A DNA stretch of 64,000 nt from Amycolatopsis sp. FBCC-B4732 (GTDB lineage Bacteria; Actinomycetota; Actinomycetes; Mycobacteriales; Pseudonocardiaceae), in NCBI RefSeq assembly GCF_023008405.1, contig NZ_CP095376.1:1016001-1080000 (forward strand). The letters are read 5' to 3'. Under the pieces are notes generated by a model. The model did no database searches. It was not told the origin of the DNA and worked only from the letters and a program-made list of their open reading frames with translations. Made by a program: the position numbers and the translations under genes. Shown one piece after another: positions 1-8,640 of the stretch (positions within the stretch are counted from its first letter, which is position 1; every line of letters begins with the position of its first letter).

Positions 1-1
1 C

Positions 2-553
2 ATCGAGATCGCCAACGAATCCGGCGTCAACGTCGACGAGACGTCCATCGTCTCCGCCGCCCGCTACGCCCTCGACAAGATGGAGGTCAGCCCGCTCGCC
101 GAGCTGTCCATCCTCCTCGTCACCCTCGACGTGATGGAAGACCTCCACGAACGCTGGATGGACCTCCCCGGCCCCACCGACGTCATGGCCTTCCCCATGG
201 ACGAGCTCGACTCCAGCCGCCGCCCCGACGCGCCCGACGCGTCCCCGGCGCTGCTCGGGGATATCGTGCTCTGCCCGGCGTTCGCCAAGGACCAGGCCAA
301 GACCGCGGGCCACGCCCTGATCGACGAGCTGCACCTGCTCACCGTGCACGGCTGCCTGCACCTGCTCGGCTACGACCACGCCGAACCCGCCGAGGAGCGC
401 GAGATGTTCGCCCTCCAGAAGCGGATCCTCGGCGAGTACCAGGACGCCGTCGCCGCACTGGACAAGCAGAACGCCCAGCGCAACACCGACGACCGCGTCC
501 TCGGCATCGCCGGCCTCGACGCGACCGAGCCGCCGGCCGGGGAAACGCCGTAG
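2..553 (+). CDS. ybeY: YbeY endoribonuclease / rRNA maturation factor (5' end outside window)
   Basis: The frame is open from base 2, and the visible 183 residues start a few codons after the usual N-terminus of this family, so only about two residues are probably missing. The zinc-binding signature [11 protein letters not shown] lies at visible residues 116-126 with its three histidines intact. The conserved [19 protein letters not shown] stretch is also present. YbeY is a metal-dependent endoribonuclease acting in 16S rRNA 3' maturation and 70S quality control in the cytoplasm. It is followed by corC, a cytidine-deaminase-like gene and era, which is the standard actinobacterial order. The internal ATG at 80 is in frame but lies inside the conserved domain and is not the start. 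Confidence 0.95.
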   Translation: MEIANESGVNVDETSIVSAARYALDKMEVSPLAELSILLVTLDVMEDLHERWMDLPGPTDVMAFPMDELDSSRRPDAPDASPALLGDIVLCPAFAKDQAKTAGHALIDELHLLTVHGCLHLLGYDHAEPAEEREMFALQKRILGEYQDAVAALDKQNAQRNTDDRVLGIAGLDATEPPAGETP

Positions 554-618
554 TGCCCGGCACCACGAGGCCGGGCCGCCGTCACCGGACCCCCGGCGCG
601 AGACCCTAGCCGCCGGTC

Positions 619-1965
619 ATGGTCCAGCTCCTCTTCGCGATCGCGCTCGTCCTCCTGGCGGGCGTCTTCGCGGCGGCCGACGCCGCCATCAGCACCGTCT
701 CGCAGGCCCGGGCCGACGGCCTCGCCCGGCTCGGGCTGCCCGGCGCCCGCCACCTCTCCGCGGTCGTCGCCGAACGACGGCGGCACATCAACCTGCTGCT
801 CCTGCTCCGCCTCGGCTGCGAGCTCACGGCGACGGTGCTCGTCACGGTGTTCGTGGGCACCCGCCTGGCCCCGCTCGGCCTGGCCGTGCTCGTCGCCGCC
901 GTCGTCATGGTCGTGGTCAGCTACGTCCTCATCGGCGTCGGCCCCCGCACCCTCGGCCGCCAGCACCCCTACCGCATCGGCCGCTACGTCGCCGGGCCCG
1001 TCCGCGTGCTCGGCTCCGTCCTCGGCCCGCTGTCCCGGCTGCTGATCCTCATCGGTAACGCCATCACACCCGGCCAGGGCTTCCGCGAAGGCCCGTTCAC
1101 CTCCGAAGTCGAGCTGCGCGAACTCGTCGACCTCGCCCAGGAACGCGGCGTCGTCGAGGACTCCGAGCGCGAGATGATCCACTCGGTGTTCGAGCTGGGC
1201 GACACCGTCGCCCGCGAAGTCATGGTGCCGCGCACCGAAATCGTCTGGATCGAGCGCACCAAGACCGTCCGGCAGGCACTGGCGCTGGCGCTGCGCACCG
1301 GCTTCACCCGCCTGCCGGTGATCGACGAGTCGGTCGACGACATCGTCGGCGTCGTCAACATCAAGGACCTGATGGCGGCGTACATGGACCCGGACGGCGC
1401 CAGCACCATCGTCAGCACGCTGATGAACGAAGCGTCTTTCGTCCCGGACTCGAAGCGCCTCGACGAGCTGCTCAAGGAAATGCAGCGCTCGCACAACCAC
1501 ATGGCGATCGCCGTCGACGAGTACGGCGGCACCGCCGGCCTGCTCACCATCGAAGACGTCCTCGAGGAGATCGTCGGCGAGATCACCGACGAGTCCGACG
1601 CCGACGAGCGCCCCGAGGTCGAGGAGCTCGACGGCGGCGCCGTCCGGGTGTCCTCCCGGATGGGCGTCGACGACCTGGGCGAACTCTTCGGCATCGACCT
1701 CGAAGACCACGACGTGGAGACCGTGGGCGGCCTGCTCGCGGAACGACTGGGTAGGGTCCCGCTGCCGGGGGCCGAAGCCGAGGTCGCCGGCCTTCGGCTG
1801 TTCGCCGAAGGGGGCAAGGACCGGCGCGGCCGCATGCGGATCACCTCCGTCGTGGTGCACCCGGCCGACGCCGACGCGATGACGGACCCGGGCGACCGGA
1901 CCACCCGCCGCCGCACGCGCGTACCCCACCCCGACGAACGCGACAGGAGCGTCGAACATGCCTGA
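619..1965 (+). CDS. HlyC/CorC (CNNM/CBS) family membrane protein
   Basis: This 448-residue protein has a DUF21/CNNM membrane region over about residues 1-150. A CBS pair follows (about 205-330, with REVMVPRTEIVWIE and MAIAVDEYGGTAGLLT), then a CorC_HlyC C-terminal domain (about 345-425). Families of this type transport or regulate divalent cations, usually magnesium, and the exact substrate cannot be read from sequence. The ATG at 619 follows ybeY by 65 bases. The 3' end overlaps the next gene by 8 bases, so the genes are probably one operon. The C-terminal tail after residue 415 is charged and probably disordered. The family call is secure and the ion is inferred. Confidence 0.9.
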   Translation: MVQLLFAIALVLLAGVFAAADAAISTVSQARADGLARLGLPGARHLSAVVAERRRHINLLLLLRLGCELTATVLVTVFVGTRLAPLGLAVLVAAVVMVVVSYVLIGVGPRTLGRQHPYRIGRYVAGPVRVLGSVLGPLSRLLILIGNAITPGQGFREGPFTSEVELRELVDLAQERGVVEDSEREMIHSVFELGDTVAREVMVPRTEIVWIERTKTVRQALALALRTGFTRLPVIDESVDDIVGVVNIKDLMAAYMDPDGASTIVSTLMNEASFVPDSKRLDELLKEMQRSHNHMAIAVDEYGGTAGLLTIEDVLEEIVGEITDESDADERPEVEELDGGAVRVSSRMGVDDLGELFGIDLEDHDVETVGGLLAERLGRVPLPGAEAEVAGLRLFAEGGKDRRGRMRITSVVVHPADADAMTDPGDRTTRRRTRVPHPDERDRSVEHA

Positions 1966-2296
1966 CCTCGAGGCCGAGGACCAGAAACTCGTCACGCTGG
2001 CCCGGTCTTCGCGCGCGCGGATCCAGGCCGCCGAGGGCGCCGCGATCCGCGACACCGACGGCCGCACCTACACCGCCGGCACGGTCGACCAGCCGTCGTT
2101 CAAGCTCACCGCGCTCCAGGCCGCGGTCGCCGCCGCGCTGTCCAGCGGCGCCGAGGGCATCGAGGCCGCCGCCGTCGTCACCGGCGAAGGCCTGCTCAAG
2201 GAAGCGTCCGTGCACGCGGTCCGCGACATCGCCGCGACCGCGCCGATCATCCTCGCCGACCCCAGCGGCGAAGTGCTCCAGGTGCTCAGCCGATGA
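1958..2296 (+). CDS. Cytidine-deaminase-like protein without catalytic motif
   Basis: This 112-residue protein occupies the slot between corC and era where actinobacteria carry a gene usually named cytidine deaminase. The fold-like segment FKLTALQAAVAAALSSGAEG aligns with the helix that carries the [HC]AE zinc and catalytic motif in true deaminases. Here the motif reads TALQ, and no PCxxC follows. The protein is therefore probably not an active deaminase. The GLLKEASVHAV and ADPSGEVLQVL segments fit the core sheet of the superfamily. It overlaps corC by 8 bases and era by 4 (ATGA), which indicates translational coupling. Its role may be structural or regulatory and is unknown. Confidence 0.75.
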   Translation: MPDLEAEDQKLVTLARSSRARIQAAEGAAIRDTDGRTYTAGTVDQPSFKLTALQAAVAAALSSGAEGIEAAAVVTGEGLLKEASVHAVRDIAATAPIILADPSGEVLQVLSR

Positions 2297-3189
2297 CCGA
2301 ACACCGCTCCGGCTTCGCCTGCTTCGTCGGCCGCCCCAACGCGGGCAAGTCGACGCTGACCAACGCCCTCGTCGGCACGAAGGTCGCGATCACCTCCAGC
2401 AAGCCCCAGACCACCCGGCACGCCATCCGCGGCATCGTCCACCGAGAGGACGCCCAGCTCGTCCTCATCGACACGCCCGGCCTGCACCGCCCCCGCACCC
2501 TGCTCGGCGAGCGGCTCAACGACATCGTGCACGCGACGTGGTCCGAAGTGGACGTCGTCGGCCTCTGCGTGCCGGCGAACGAGAAGATCGGCCCCGGCGA
2601 CAAGTTCATCGCCGCCGAGCTGCAGAAGATCGCGAAGCGCACCCCGGTCGTCGGCATCGTCACGAAGACCGACCTCGTGCAGCCCCAGCAGGTCGCCGAA
2701 CAGTTGCTTGCCCTGCAGCAAGTAATGGACTTCGCCGAGCTGGTGCCGGTGTCCGCAGTGGACGGTTTCCAGGTCGACACGCTGGCGAAGCTGCTCGTCG
2801 AGCGGCTGCCCGAAGGCCCCCAGCTCTACCCGGGCGGCGAGCTCACCGACGAACCCGAGCAGACCCTGGTCGCCGAGCTGATCCGCGAGGCGGCGCTGGA
2901 AGGCGTCCGCGACGAGCTGCCGCACTCGATCGCCGTCACCGTCGAAGAGATGCTGCCGCGCGAAGGCCGTGACGACCTCATCGACGTGCACGCGTTCCTG
3001 TACGTGGAACGGCCCAGCCAGAAGGGCATCATCCTCGGGCACAAGGGCGAGCGCCTGCGCGAGGTCGGTGCCACCGCCCGCAAGCACATCGAGCGGCTGC
3101 TCGGCTCCAAGGTGTACCTCGACCTGCACATCAAGGTGGCCAAGGACTGGCAGCGCGACCCCCGTCAGCTGCGCCGGCTGGGCTTCTGA
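2293..3189 (+). CDS. era: GTPase Era
   Basis: The 298-residue protein has a complete GTPase domain: Walker A GRPNAGKST (residues 13-21), DTPG (60-63) and TKTD (124-127). A C-terminal KH domain carries the RNA-binding loop GHKGERLREVG. Era binds the 3' end of 16S rRNA and assists 30S assembly, which fits its place downstream of ybeY. The ATG overlaps the preceding stop codon (ATGA). A weak GC hairpin over about 3191-3212 follows the stop but has no T-run. Length and motifs match the family throughout. Confidence 0.97.
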   Translation: MTEHRSGFACFVGRPNAGKSTLTNALVGTKVAITSSKPQTTRHAIRGIVHREDAQLVLIDTPGLHRPRTLLGERLNDIVHATWSEVDVVGLCVPANEKIGPGDKFIAAELQKIAKRTPVVGIVTKTDLVQPQQVAEQLLALQQVMDFAELVPVSAVDGFQVDTLAKLLVERLPEGPQLYPGGELTDEPEQTLVAELIREAALEGVRDELPHSIAVTVEEMLPREGRDDLIDVHAFLYVERPSQKGIILGHKGERLREVGATARKHIERLLGSKVYLDLHIKVAKDWQRDPRQLRRLGF

Positions 3190-3366
3190 CCGGCGGGTAA
3201 GACGCCCGCGGGAATTCCTGGTCTCGATTCGGTCGCGACGGCACGAATCCCGGGGCGCGCGCCGATCCGGCCCCCTACAGTTCGCACCTCGACCACACCG
3301 CGGCCGGTCGGGGCGGCCGCTGAACCAGTGGTCGTCCATGGAGCACGACGAAGGGGACCGACCGAA

Positions 3367-3726
3367 ATGACCGACAGCCAGGGCATGCCCAACTACCCCG
3401 GCGACCAGCCCGGCGGGCAGCCGAACTACCCCGGCGGCCAGCCGGGCGGGTACCAGCCGGGCCCGCCCCCGAGCAACAACCTGGTGTGGGCCATCCTCAC
3501 CACCATCCTCTGCTGCCTCCCGTTCGGCGTCGTGTCGATCGTGCAGGCCGCGAAGGTGAACGGGCTCTGGGCGCAGGGCCAGACCGCCGCCGCGCAGGAA
3601 GCCGCCGACTCCGCCAAGAAGTGGGCGATCATCTCCGCGGTCGTCGGTGTCGTGTGGCTCGTGCTGTGGATCATCCTGATGATCGCGGGCGTCTTCACGT
3701 TCGGCGCGGGCACGACGTCATACTGA
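3367..3726 (+). CDS. CD225/dispanin family two-TM protein (copy 1)
   Basis: The ATG at 3367 is chosen over the upstream in-frame start at 3328 because a purine-rich AAGGGG ribosome-binding site precedes it. The N-terminal segment of about 35 residues is rich in Pro, Gly and Gln. It is followed by the CD225/dispanin core: a hydrophobic helix with LCCLPFGVVSIVQAAKV (about residues 46-62), a short polar loop with WAQGQTAAAQEAADSAKKWA, and a second membrane helix at the end. In animals this family includes the IFITM proteins. Bacterial members are uncharacterised small membrane proteins. It is the first of three dispanin-like genes in a cluster between era and recO. Confidence 0.8.
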   Translation: MTDSQGMPNYPGDQPGGQPNYPGGQPGGYQPGPPPSNNLVWAILTTILCCLPFGVVSIVQAAKVNGLWAQGQTAAAQEAADSAKKWAIISAVVGVVWLVLWIILMIAGVFTFGAGTTSY

Positions 3727-3752
3727 CGTAGCCGAACAGCAGGAGGATCCCG

Positions 3753-4109
3753 GTGACCGACCAGTACCCGCCGCCGTACCCGCCCCCGGGCGGGCCGCCG
3801 CCCGGCTATGGCTACGGCTACCCGCCGCCGAACTACGGGCCACCGCCGGACAACAACATGGTCTGGGCGATCCTGAGCACGGTGCTTTGCTGCCTGCCGC
3901 TCGGCATCGTCTCGATCGTGAAGTCCAGCCAGGTCAGTTCGCTGTGGTTCCAGGGCATGCACGCCGAGGCGCGGAAGGCGGCCGACGACGCCCGCAAGTG
4001 GGCGATGTGGTCGGCGATCACGACCGGGATCCTCCTGCTGCTCTACATCGCGTTCATCGTGGTGATGATCGTGGTCGTCGGCGCCAACGCGGACCGGTAC
4101 ACGCCGTGA
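3753..4109 (+). CDS. CD225/dispanin family two-TM protein (copy 2)
   Basis: The GTG start at 3753 is set by an AGGAGG ribosome-binding site at 3741-3746. The 118-residue product has a Pro/Tyr/Gly-rich leader and then the core LCCLPLGIVSIVKSSQV with a second helix (WAMWSAITTGILLLLYIAF). It is clearly a paralogue of the gene 26 bases upstream, most similar in the CCLP and VSIV segments. The stop codon overlaps the GTG start of the DUF2752 gene (GTGA), so the genes are probably co-translated. Function is unknown; membrane location is inferred from two long hydrophobic segments. Confidence 0.8.
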   Translation: MTDQYPPPYPPPGGPPPGYGYGYPPPNYGPPPDNNMVWAILSTVLCCLPLGIVSIVKSSQVSSLWFQGMHAEARKAADDARKWAMWSAITTGILLLLYIAFIVVMIVVVGANADRYTP

Positions 4110-4561
4110 TCGCGACGACCGTCTACACGGGAATCCCGGCGCGGGGCACGAAGGCCAAGCTGCGCGCGCTCGCGCCGCCGCTGGCCCTCGTGGCCGGGCT
4201 CGGCGTGTGCTGCGCGGTCGTCTGGGCCGGCGACCCGACCACCCCCGGCGGGTTCCTGCCCGTCTGCCCGACCAAGGCGCTGCTCGGCATCGACTGCCCC
4301 GGCTGCGGCGGCATGCGGATGGCGTACAGCCTGATGCACGGGGACATCCCGGCGGCGCTGCACTACAACGCCGTGTCGTTCGTGGTCGTGCTGCTGTTCG
4401 TGTGGAGCACGGCCACGTGGACCCTCGGGCGGCTGCGCGGCCGGGCGATGGACAGCTGGCTGCACTGGCGCTGGACACCATTGGTGTTTTCCCTCGTGTT
4501 CGTCGTCTGGTTCGTCATCCGCAACCTGCCGTTCGCGCCGTTCACGGCGCTGCGCGTCTGA
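4106..4561 (+). CDS. DUF2752 membrane protein
   Basis: The GTG at 4106 overlaps the previous stop codon and gives a 151-residue protein. The DUF2752 signature CPTKALLGIDCPGCGGMR covers residues 54-71 with cysteines at 54, 64 and 67, followed by the conserved HGD and ALHYN motifs. Three hydrophobic segments (about 22-42, 92-108 and 123-140) predict an integral membrane protein. DUF2752 has no known biochemical function. In actinobacteria it is often beside dispanin genes, as here, which suggests a shared membrane-associated task. Downstream is a 180-base gap before the RDD gene. Confidence 0.85.
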   Translation: MIATTVYTGIPARGTKAKLRALAPPLALVAGLGVCCAVVWAGDPTTPGGFLPVCPTKALLGIDCPGCGGMRMAYSLMHGDIPAALHYNAVSFVVVLLFVWSTATWTLGRLRGRAMDSWLHWRWTPLVFSLVFVVWFVIRNLPFAPFTALRV

Positions 4562-4742
4562 ATCCGGCGCGCCGGGGAACCGGTGCTCCGCCCGCCGCGT
4601 CGGACCGGCGCGCGGGTCACCCGGACAGCCGATGCCTGGGAGGCGCGGCCGCGACCGGAGCGAGTACGCTCCCGCGGACCGGACCGATGAGGGCGGATCC
4701 GTTTCCGCGCGTCGGGGAAGTGACCAGCGAGGGGAAGACCCA

Positions 4743-5822
4743 ATGACCGATCCCTACGGCCAGCAGTCCTTCGGGCAGCAGCCCGGGGGCCAGCAGCCGT
4801 TCGGACAGCCGGGACCGACGCCGTACGGCCAGCCGTCGCCGTTCGGTCAGCCCGCGCCGTACGGCCAGCCGGGTACCCCCTTCGGCGCCCCGCGGAACTA
4901 CGCGGACTGGGGCCAGCGCGCGATCGGCTGGCTCATCGACTTCGGGCCCATCTACGTGCTGTACCTGATCGTCATCCCGCTGTCCTTCGCCGGCGGGGAC
5001 GCCGGCTCGCTCCTGGCCGTGATCGGGTCGCTCGCCTGGCTCGGCTGGACCATCTACAACCGGTGGATCCAGCAGGGCAACACCGGCCAGTCGGTGGGCA
5101 AGCGGATCGCCAAGGTCAAGCTGGTCCGCGAGGACAACGGGCAGCCGGTCGGTCCGGCCATGGCGTTCGTGCGCGACCTCGCCCACTTCGTCGACAACAT
5201 CATCTGCTACGTCGGCTGGCTTTGGCCGCTGTGGGACGACAAGTCCCAGACGCTCGCCGACAAGATCGTCGGCACCGTCGTCGTCCGGGCCGACGACGCC
5301 GCCGCTCCCTCGCCCTTCGGACCGGGCGCCCAGCCGTTCGCGGGTGGTTACCCGCCGGCCGGCCAGTTCGGCCAGCAGGCGCCCGGTGGTTTCCCGCAGC
5401 AGCCGCAGTCCGCGCCCGGTGGTTTCGGCCAGCCGCAGCCGCCCTCCGGTGGTTTCGAGCAGCCGCCGTCGGCGCCGGGTGGGTTCGGCCAGCCGCAGCC
5501 GGGTGGGTTCGGCCAGCAGGCGCCCGGTGGTTTCCCGCAGCAGCCCGCCCCGGGCGGGTTCGACCAGCCGGCGCCGGGCGGTTTCGGCCAGCCGCAGCCG
5601 CCCTCCGGTGGTTTCCCGCAGCCGGGTCAGCCGCTCGCGCCGCCGCCCGGCGGGTCCCCGTTCGACGAGCAGGCCGAGCGCACCCAGATGCTGCGCCCGG
5701 ACACCGGCGGCGCGTCCGCCTTCGACGAGCAGGCTGAGCGCACCCAGATGCTGCGTCCCGAGAACCAGGACGAGGCCGAGCAGACCCGCAAGATCGACCC
5801 GGGGCAGTTCGGCCGGCACTAG
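4743..5822 (+). CDS. RDD family membrane protein with long repeat-rich tail
   Basis: The ATG at 4743 follows a GAGGGGAAG ribosome-binding site. The 359-residue product has a Gln/Pro/Gly/Tyr-rich head (to about residue 50) and an RDD domain with membrane helices (about 52-180, including WGQRAIGWLIDF and SVGKRIAKVKLV). A disordered tail built from PGGFGQ/PPSGGF repeats runs to about residue 300. The tail ends with two identical AERTQMLRP motifs and an EQTRKIDP motif. The TQ motifs resemble phospho-threonine ligands of FHA domains; that reading is inference. RDD proteins are small membrane proteins, some acting as ion antiporters. The head resembles that of the next gene, suggesting they belong to one system. 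Confidence 0.85.
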   Translation: MTDPYGQQSFGQQPGGQQPFGQPGPTPYGQPSPFGQPAPYGQPGTPFGAPRNYADWGQRAIGWLIDFGPIYVLYLIVIPLSFAGGDAGSLLAVIGSLAWLGWTIYNRWIQQGNTGQSVGKRIAKVKLVREDNGQPVGPAMAFVRDLAHFVDNIICYVGWLWPLWDDKSQTLADKIVGTVVVRADDAAAPSPFGPGAQPFAGGYPPAGQFGQQAPGGFPQQPQSAPGGFGQPQPPSGGFEQPPSAPGGFGQPQPGGFGQQAPGGFPQQPAPGGFDQPAPGGFGQPQPPSGGFPQPGQPLAPPPGGSPFDEQAERTQMLRPDTGGASAFDEQAERTQMLRPENQDEAEQTRKIDPGQFGRH

Positions 5823-5885
5823 CTTTTCCCGCACCACCGCCGGGGTGACCCGGCGGAAAATCACGAGTAGTTGGGGTACAAGTTC

Positions 5886-6365
5886 ATGACCGATCCCTAC
5901 GGCCAGCAGCAGCCCTACGGCCAGCAGCCGCAGCAGCCGGGTTACGGCCCGCCGTCCGGCGCTACGCCCGCGCCCTACGGCCAGCCCGCCCCGTACGGGC
6001 AGCCCGCGCCCTATGGCCAGCCCGCGCCGTACGGCCAGCCGCCCACCGGTGGGTTCGGCGCCCCCGGCTACGGCATGCCCGGCGGTGGCGGCGACATCAA
6101 CCAGATCAAGGACTACAAGGGCTGGGCCATCGGCTGCATCTTCCTGTTCTGGATCCTCGCGATCTTCGCGATCATGAAGTCGAACGAGGTCCAGACGTAC
6201 AAGATGCAGGGCAACTACGCGATGGCGGAGCAGGCCTCGCGGACGACCAAGACGCTCTGCCTGATCGCCACCATCGTCGGCGGCCTCGGCTGTGTGATCG
6301 CGATCATCGTCTGGATCGTCGCGCTCACGACCGCCGCCACGTACTGCACGGGCTACTACTGCTGA
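5886..6365 (+). CDS. CD225/dispanin-like membrane protein with PYGQ-rich leader (copy 3)
   Basis: The ATG at 5886 gives 159 residues beginning MTDPYGQQ, almost identical to the start of the RDD protein. About 60 residues of PYGQPA repeats lead into two hydrophobic segments (WAIGCIFLFWILAIFAIM and CLIATIVGGLGCVIAIIVW). These flank the loop YKMQGNYAMAEQASRTTK, which matches the dispanin layout of the two genes upstream. An in-frame TTG at 5871 is possible but has no better ribosome-binding site. The shared head of this protein and the RDD protein points to a common partner or assembly. Function is unknown. Confidence 0.75.
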   Translation: MTDPYGQQQPYGQQPQQPGYGPPSGATPAPYGQPAPYGQPAPYGQPAPYGQPPTGGFGAPGYGMPGGGGDINQIKDYKGWAIGCIFLFWILAIFAIMKSNEVQTYKMQGNYAMAEQASRTTKTLCLIATIVGGLGCVIAIIVWIVALTTAATYCTGYYC

Positions 6366-6420
6366 TTCCCGCGGGGCGCACCACCCCGCCATCGCCCGGA
6401 AGTGGGACGATGTCGGGGTG

Positions 6421-7224
6421 GTGAACCTCTACCGCGACACCGGGGTGGTGTTGCGCACGCACAAGCTGGGTGAAGCCGACCGGATCGTCACCCTGCTGAC
6501 CCGGCGGCACGGCAAGGTCCGGGCCGTCGCGAAGGGCGTGCGGCGGACGTCGTCCCGCTTCGGGGCCCGGCTGGAGCCGTTCGGCCACGTCGACGTGCAG
6601 TTCTACACCGGGCGCACGCTCGACGTCATCACCCAGGTCGAGACCGTCGACGCGTTCCAGCTGCCGCTGGTCGCCGACTACCAGCGCTACACCGCGGCCA
6701 GCGCGATCGCCGAAACCGCGGACCGGCTCTCGGCCGAAGAGGGCGAGCCGGTGCTCAAGCTCTACCTCCTCGTCTGCGGCGCGCTGCGGTCCCTCGCCGC
6801 GGGCGAGCGCGACGCGTCCCTCGTGCTCGACGCGTTCTTCCTCCGCGCGATGTCCTACGCCGGCTGGGCGCCCGCGCTCACCGAGTGCGCCCGCTGCGGC
6901 CTGCCGGGCCCGCACGTCGCGTTCAGCGTCCCCGCGGGAGGGTCGATGTGCCAGGACTGCCGCGTCCCGGGGTCCGTGCACCCCGCGCCCGAGGTCCTGG
7001 ACCTGCTCACGGCCTTGCTGCACGGCGAGTGGACGATGGCCGAGTCGACCCTGCCCGGCACCCGCCGGGACGCGAGCGGCCTGGTCGCGGCGCACCTGCA
7101 GTGGCACCTGGAGCGCCAGCTCCGGTCCCTTCCCCTCGTCGAGCGACGTGCCCGGGAGACCCCGATGACGTCCGGGGCTTCGCCCCGAGCCGGGGGCTTC
7201 GCCACCCGGACCCCCGAGGGATAG
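6421..7224 (+). CDS. recO: DNA repair protein RecO
   Basis: The protein starts [20 protein letters not shown], the typical RecO OB-fold N-terminus. GTG codons at 6418 and 6421 are both possible; 6421 gives the family-length start. The helical C-terminal part carries a zinc-site pattern [10 protein letters not shown] followed by CQDC (about residues 158-180). RecO binds single-stranded DNA and loads RecA with RecR in gap repair. The last 30 or so residues are poorly conserved and rich in Gly, Ala and Arg. Genes era-recO-uppS form the usual actinobacterial series, interrupted here by the dispanin/RDD cluster. Confidence 0.93.
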   Translation: MNLYRDTGVVLRTHKLGEADRIVTLLTRRHGKVRAVAKGVRRTSSRFGARLEPFGHVDVQFYTGRTLDVITQVETVDAFQLPLVADYQRYTAASAIAETADRLSAEEGEPVLKLYLLVCGALRSLAAGERDASLVLDAFFLRAMSYAGWAPALTECARCGLPGPHVAFSVPAGGSMCQDCRVPGSVHPAPEVLDLLTALLHGEWTMAESTLPGTRRDASGLVAAHLQWHLERQLRSLPLVERRARETPMTSGASPRAGGFATRTPEG

Positions 7225-7282
7225 GTGGTGCCCGGGCAGTAAGGTCGGGCTGATCGGTTTCACCCATCCAGGGAGGCTCGCA

Positions 7283-8098
7283 GTGCTGCGCAGGGGACGC
7301 GAGAACAAGGCGTCGCGGTATGAGCTGCGGGCCCCCGATCCGCACCCGACCGGCGCCAAGCCGCCGGAAATCCCCCGCGAGCTGGTACCGAAACACGTCG
7401 CGCTGGTCATGGACGGCAACGGCCGCTGGGCCAACCAGCGCGGGCTGCCGCGGATCGAAGGCCACAAGCGCGGTGAGGCGGTGATGATCGACGTCGCCGC
7501 CGGCGCGGTCGAAATCGGCGTCAAGTGGCTTTCGGTGTACGCGTTCTCGACGGAGAACTGGAAGCGCAGCCCCGAAGAGGTGCGGTTCCTGATGGGCTTC
7601 AACCGCGACACCATCCGCCGCCAGGTCGACTACCTCGGCTCGATCGGCGTGCGCATCCGGTGGGCGGGCCGCCGTCCCAAGCTGTGGGCTTCGGTGATCA
7701 AGGAGCTGCAGGCGGCCGAGGAGAAGACCAAGCACAACACGGCGCTGAACATGACGATGTGCGTCAACTACGGCGGCCGGGCCGAGCTGGGCGACGCGAT
7801 GCAGCGGATCGCGCGCGACGTCGCCGACGGCAAGCTCGACCCCGGCAAGGTCACCGAGAAGACCATCGGCAAGTACCTGTACCAGCCGGACATGCCCGAC
7901 GTGGACCTGTTCCTGCGGCCGTCGGGGGAGCAGCGGACGTCGAACTTCCTGCTGTGGCAATCCGCGTACGCCGAGATGGTCTACCAGGACACGCTGTTCC
8001 CGGACTTCGACCGGACGCACCTGTGGCGCGCCTGCCTGGAGTTCGCGAAGCGGGACAGGCGTTTCGGCGGTGCCGTGGACCAGGCGGCTTCCTCGTGA
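7283..8098 (+). CDS. uppS: Polyprenyl diphosphate synthase (cis-prenyltransferase)
   Basis: The 271-residue enzyme carries the cis-prenyltransferase signature VMDGNGRWA (residues 42-50, catalytic Asp44), [10 protein letters not shown], and the C-terminal [17 protein letters not shown] motif. It condenses isopentenyl diphosphate into the long polyprenyl diphosphate that becomes the lipid carrier for cell-wall synthesis. The GTG at 7283 follows GGGAGG. The stop overlaps the GTG of the next gene. It corresponds to the decaprenyl diphosphate synthase type found next to recO in mycobacteria; chain length cannot be read from sequence. Confidence 0.93.
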   Translation: MLRRGRENKASRYELRAPDPHPTGAKPPEIPRELVPKHVALVMDGNGRWANQRGLPRIEGHKRGEAVMIDVAAGAVEIGVKWLSVYAFSTENWKRSPEEVRFLMGFNRDTIRRQVDYLGSIGVRIRWAGRRPKLWASVIKELQAAEEKTKHNTALNMTMCVNYGGRAELGDAMQRIARDVADGKLDPGKVTEKTIGKYLYQPDMPDVDLFLRPSGEQRTSNFLLWQSAYAEMVYQDTLFPDFDRTHLWRACLEFAKRDRRFGGAVDQAASS

Positions 8099-8520
8099 GC
8101 GCGACCGAAGCGGCGGAGACCGCGGAACTGCTGACGCAGGCGAAGGAAGCGCTCGAGCGCTACCTCGAGGTGCGCGTCGACGACGACGGCGCGCTGACGT
8201 TCTCCCACGGCGACGTCCCGTGCGTCATCCAGGCGACCCGGCTCGGCGAGGGGCTCACCGTGCTCTCGCTGACCTGCGTGGTCGGCTGGGACCTGGCGGA
8301 CGGGCCCGGGCTGTCGGTCGCGGTCGCCGAGCGGGCGGGGCAGGGGTTGTTCGGGACGCTCGGCGTCGGGCACACCGACTCCGGGGTCGACGTCACGCTG
8401 CGGTACGCGTTCCCGGCCGCGGGCCTGGACGCCGCGGCGCTGGGGACGTTGCTGATGCTGGTCGTGTCGACGGCGTCGCAGCTGCGGACGGAATTGCCGG
8501 GTATCGGGTCCGCCGGGTAA
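8095..8520 (+). CDS. YbjN/T3SS-chaperone-like conserved protein
   Basis: The GTG at 8095 overlaps the uppS stop (GTGA) and encodes 141 residues. The alternating hydrophobic pattern ([19 protein letters not shown], then [15 protein letters not shown]) and the length fit the small secretion-chaperone-like YbjN fold seen in many actinobacterial proteins. No catalytic motif is visible. Tight coupling to uppS suggests co-expression, but a functional link to lipid-carrier synthesis is not shown. The family assignment is tentative and the gene itself is well supported by coupling and codon use. Confidence 0.65.
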   Translation: MSATEAAETAELLTQAKEALERYLEVRVDDDGALTFSHGDVPCVIQATRLGEGLTVLSLTCVVGWDLADGPGLSVAVAERAGQGLFGTLGVGHTDSGVDVTLRYAFPAAGLDAAALGTLLMLVVSTASQLRTELPGIGSAG

Positions 8521-8640
8521 CCCACAAGGGGTGGAGATTCCGCCGCGAACGGCGGATTCCGGTCGGAAACGGACCGGATCCGACCGTTCGCGACCCGTGC
8601 GGGTCATTTCGTGTCGGTGGGCACTGGCATCATCGTCGTC

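Noticed and set aside
3190..3215. Intrinsic terminator after era
   Set aside because: The stem is only five to six base pairs with no T-run, so it is too weak to list as a feature.
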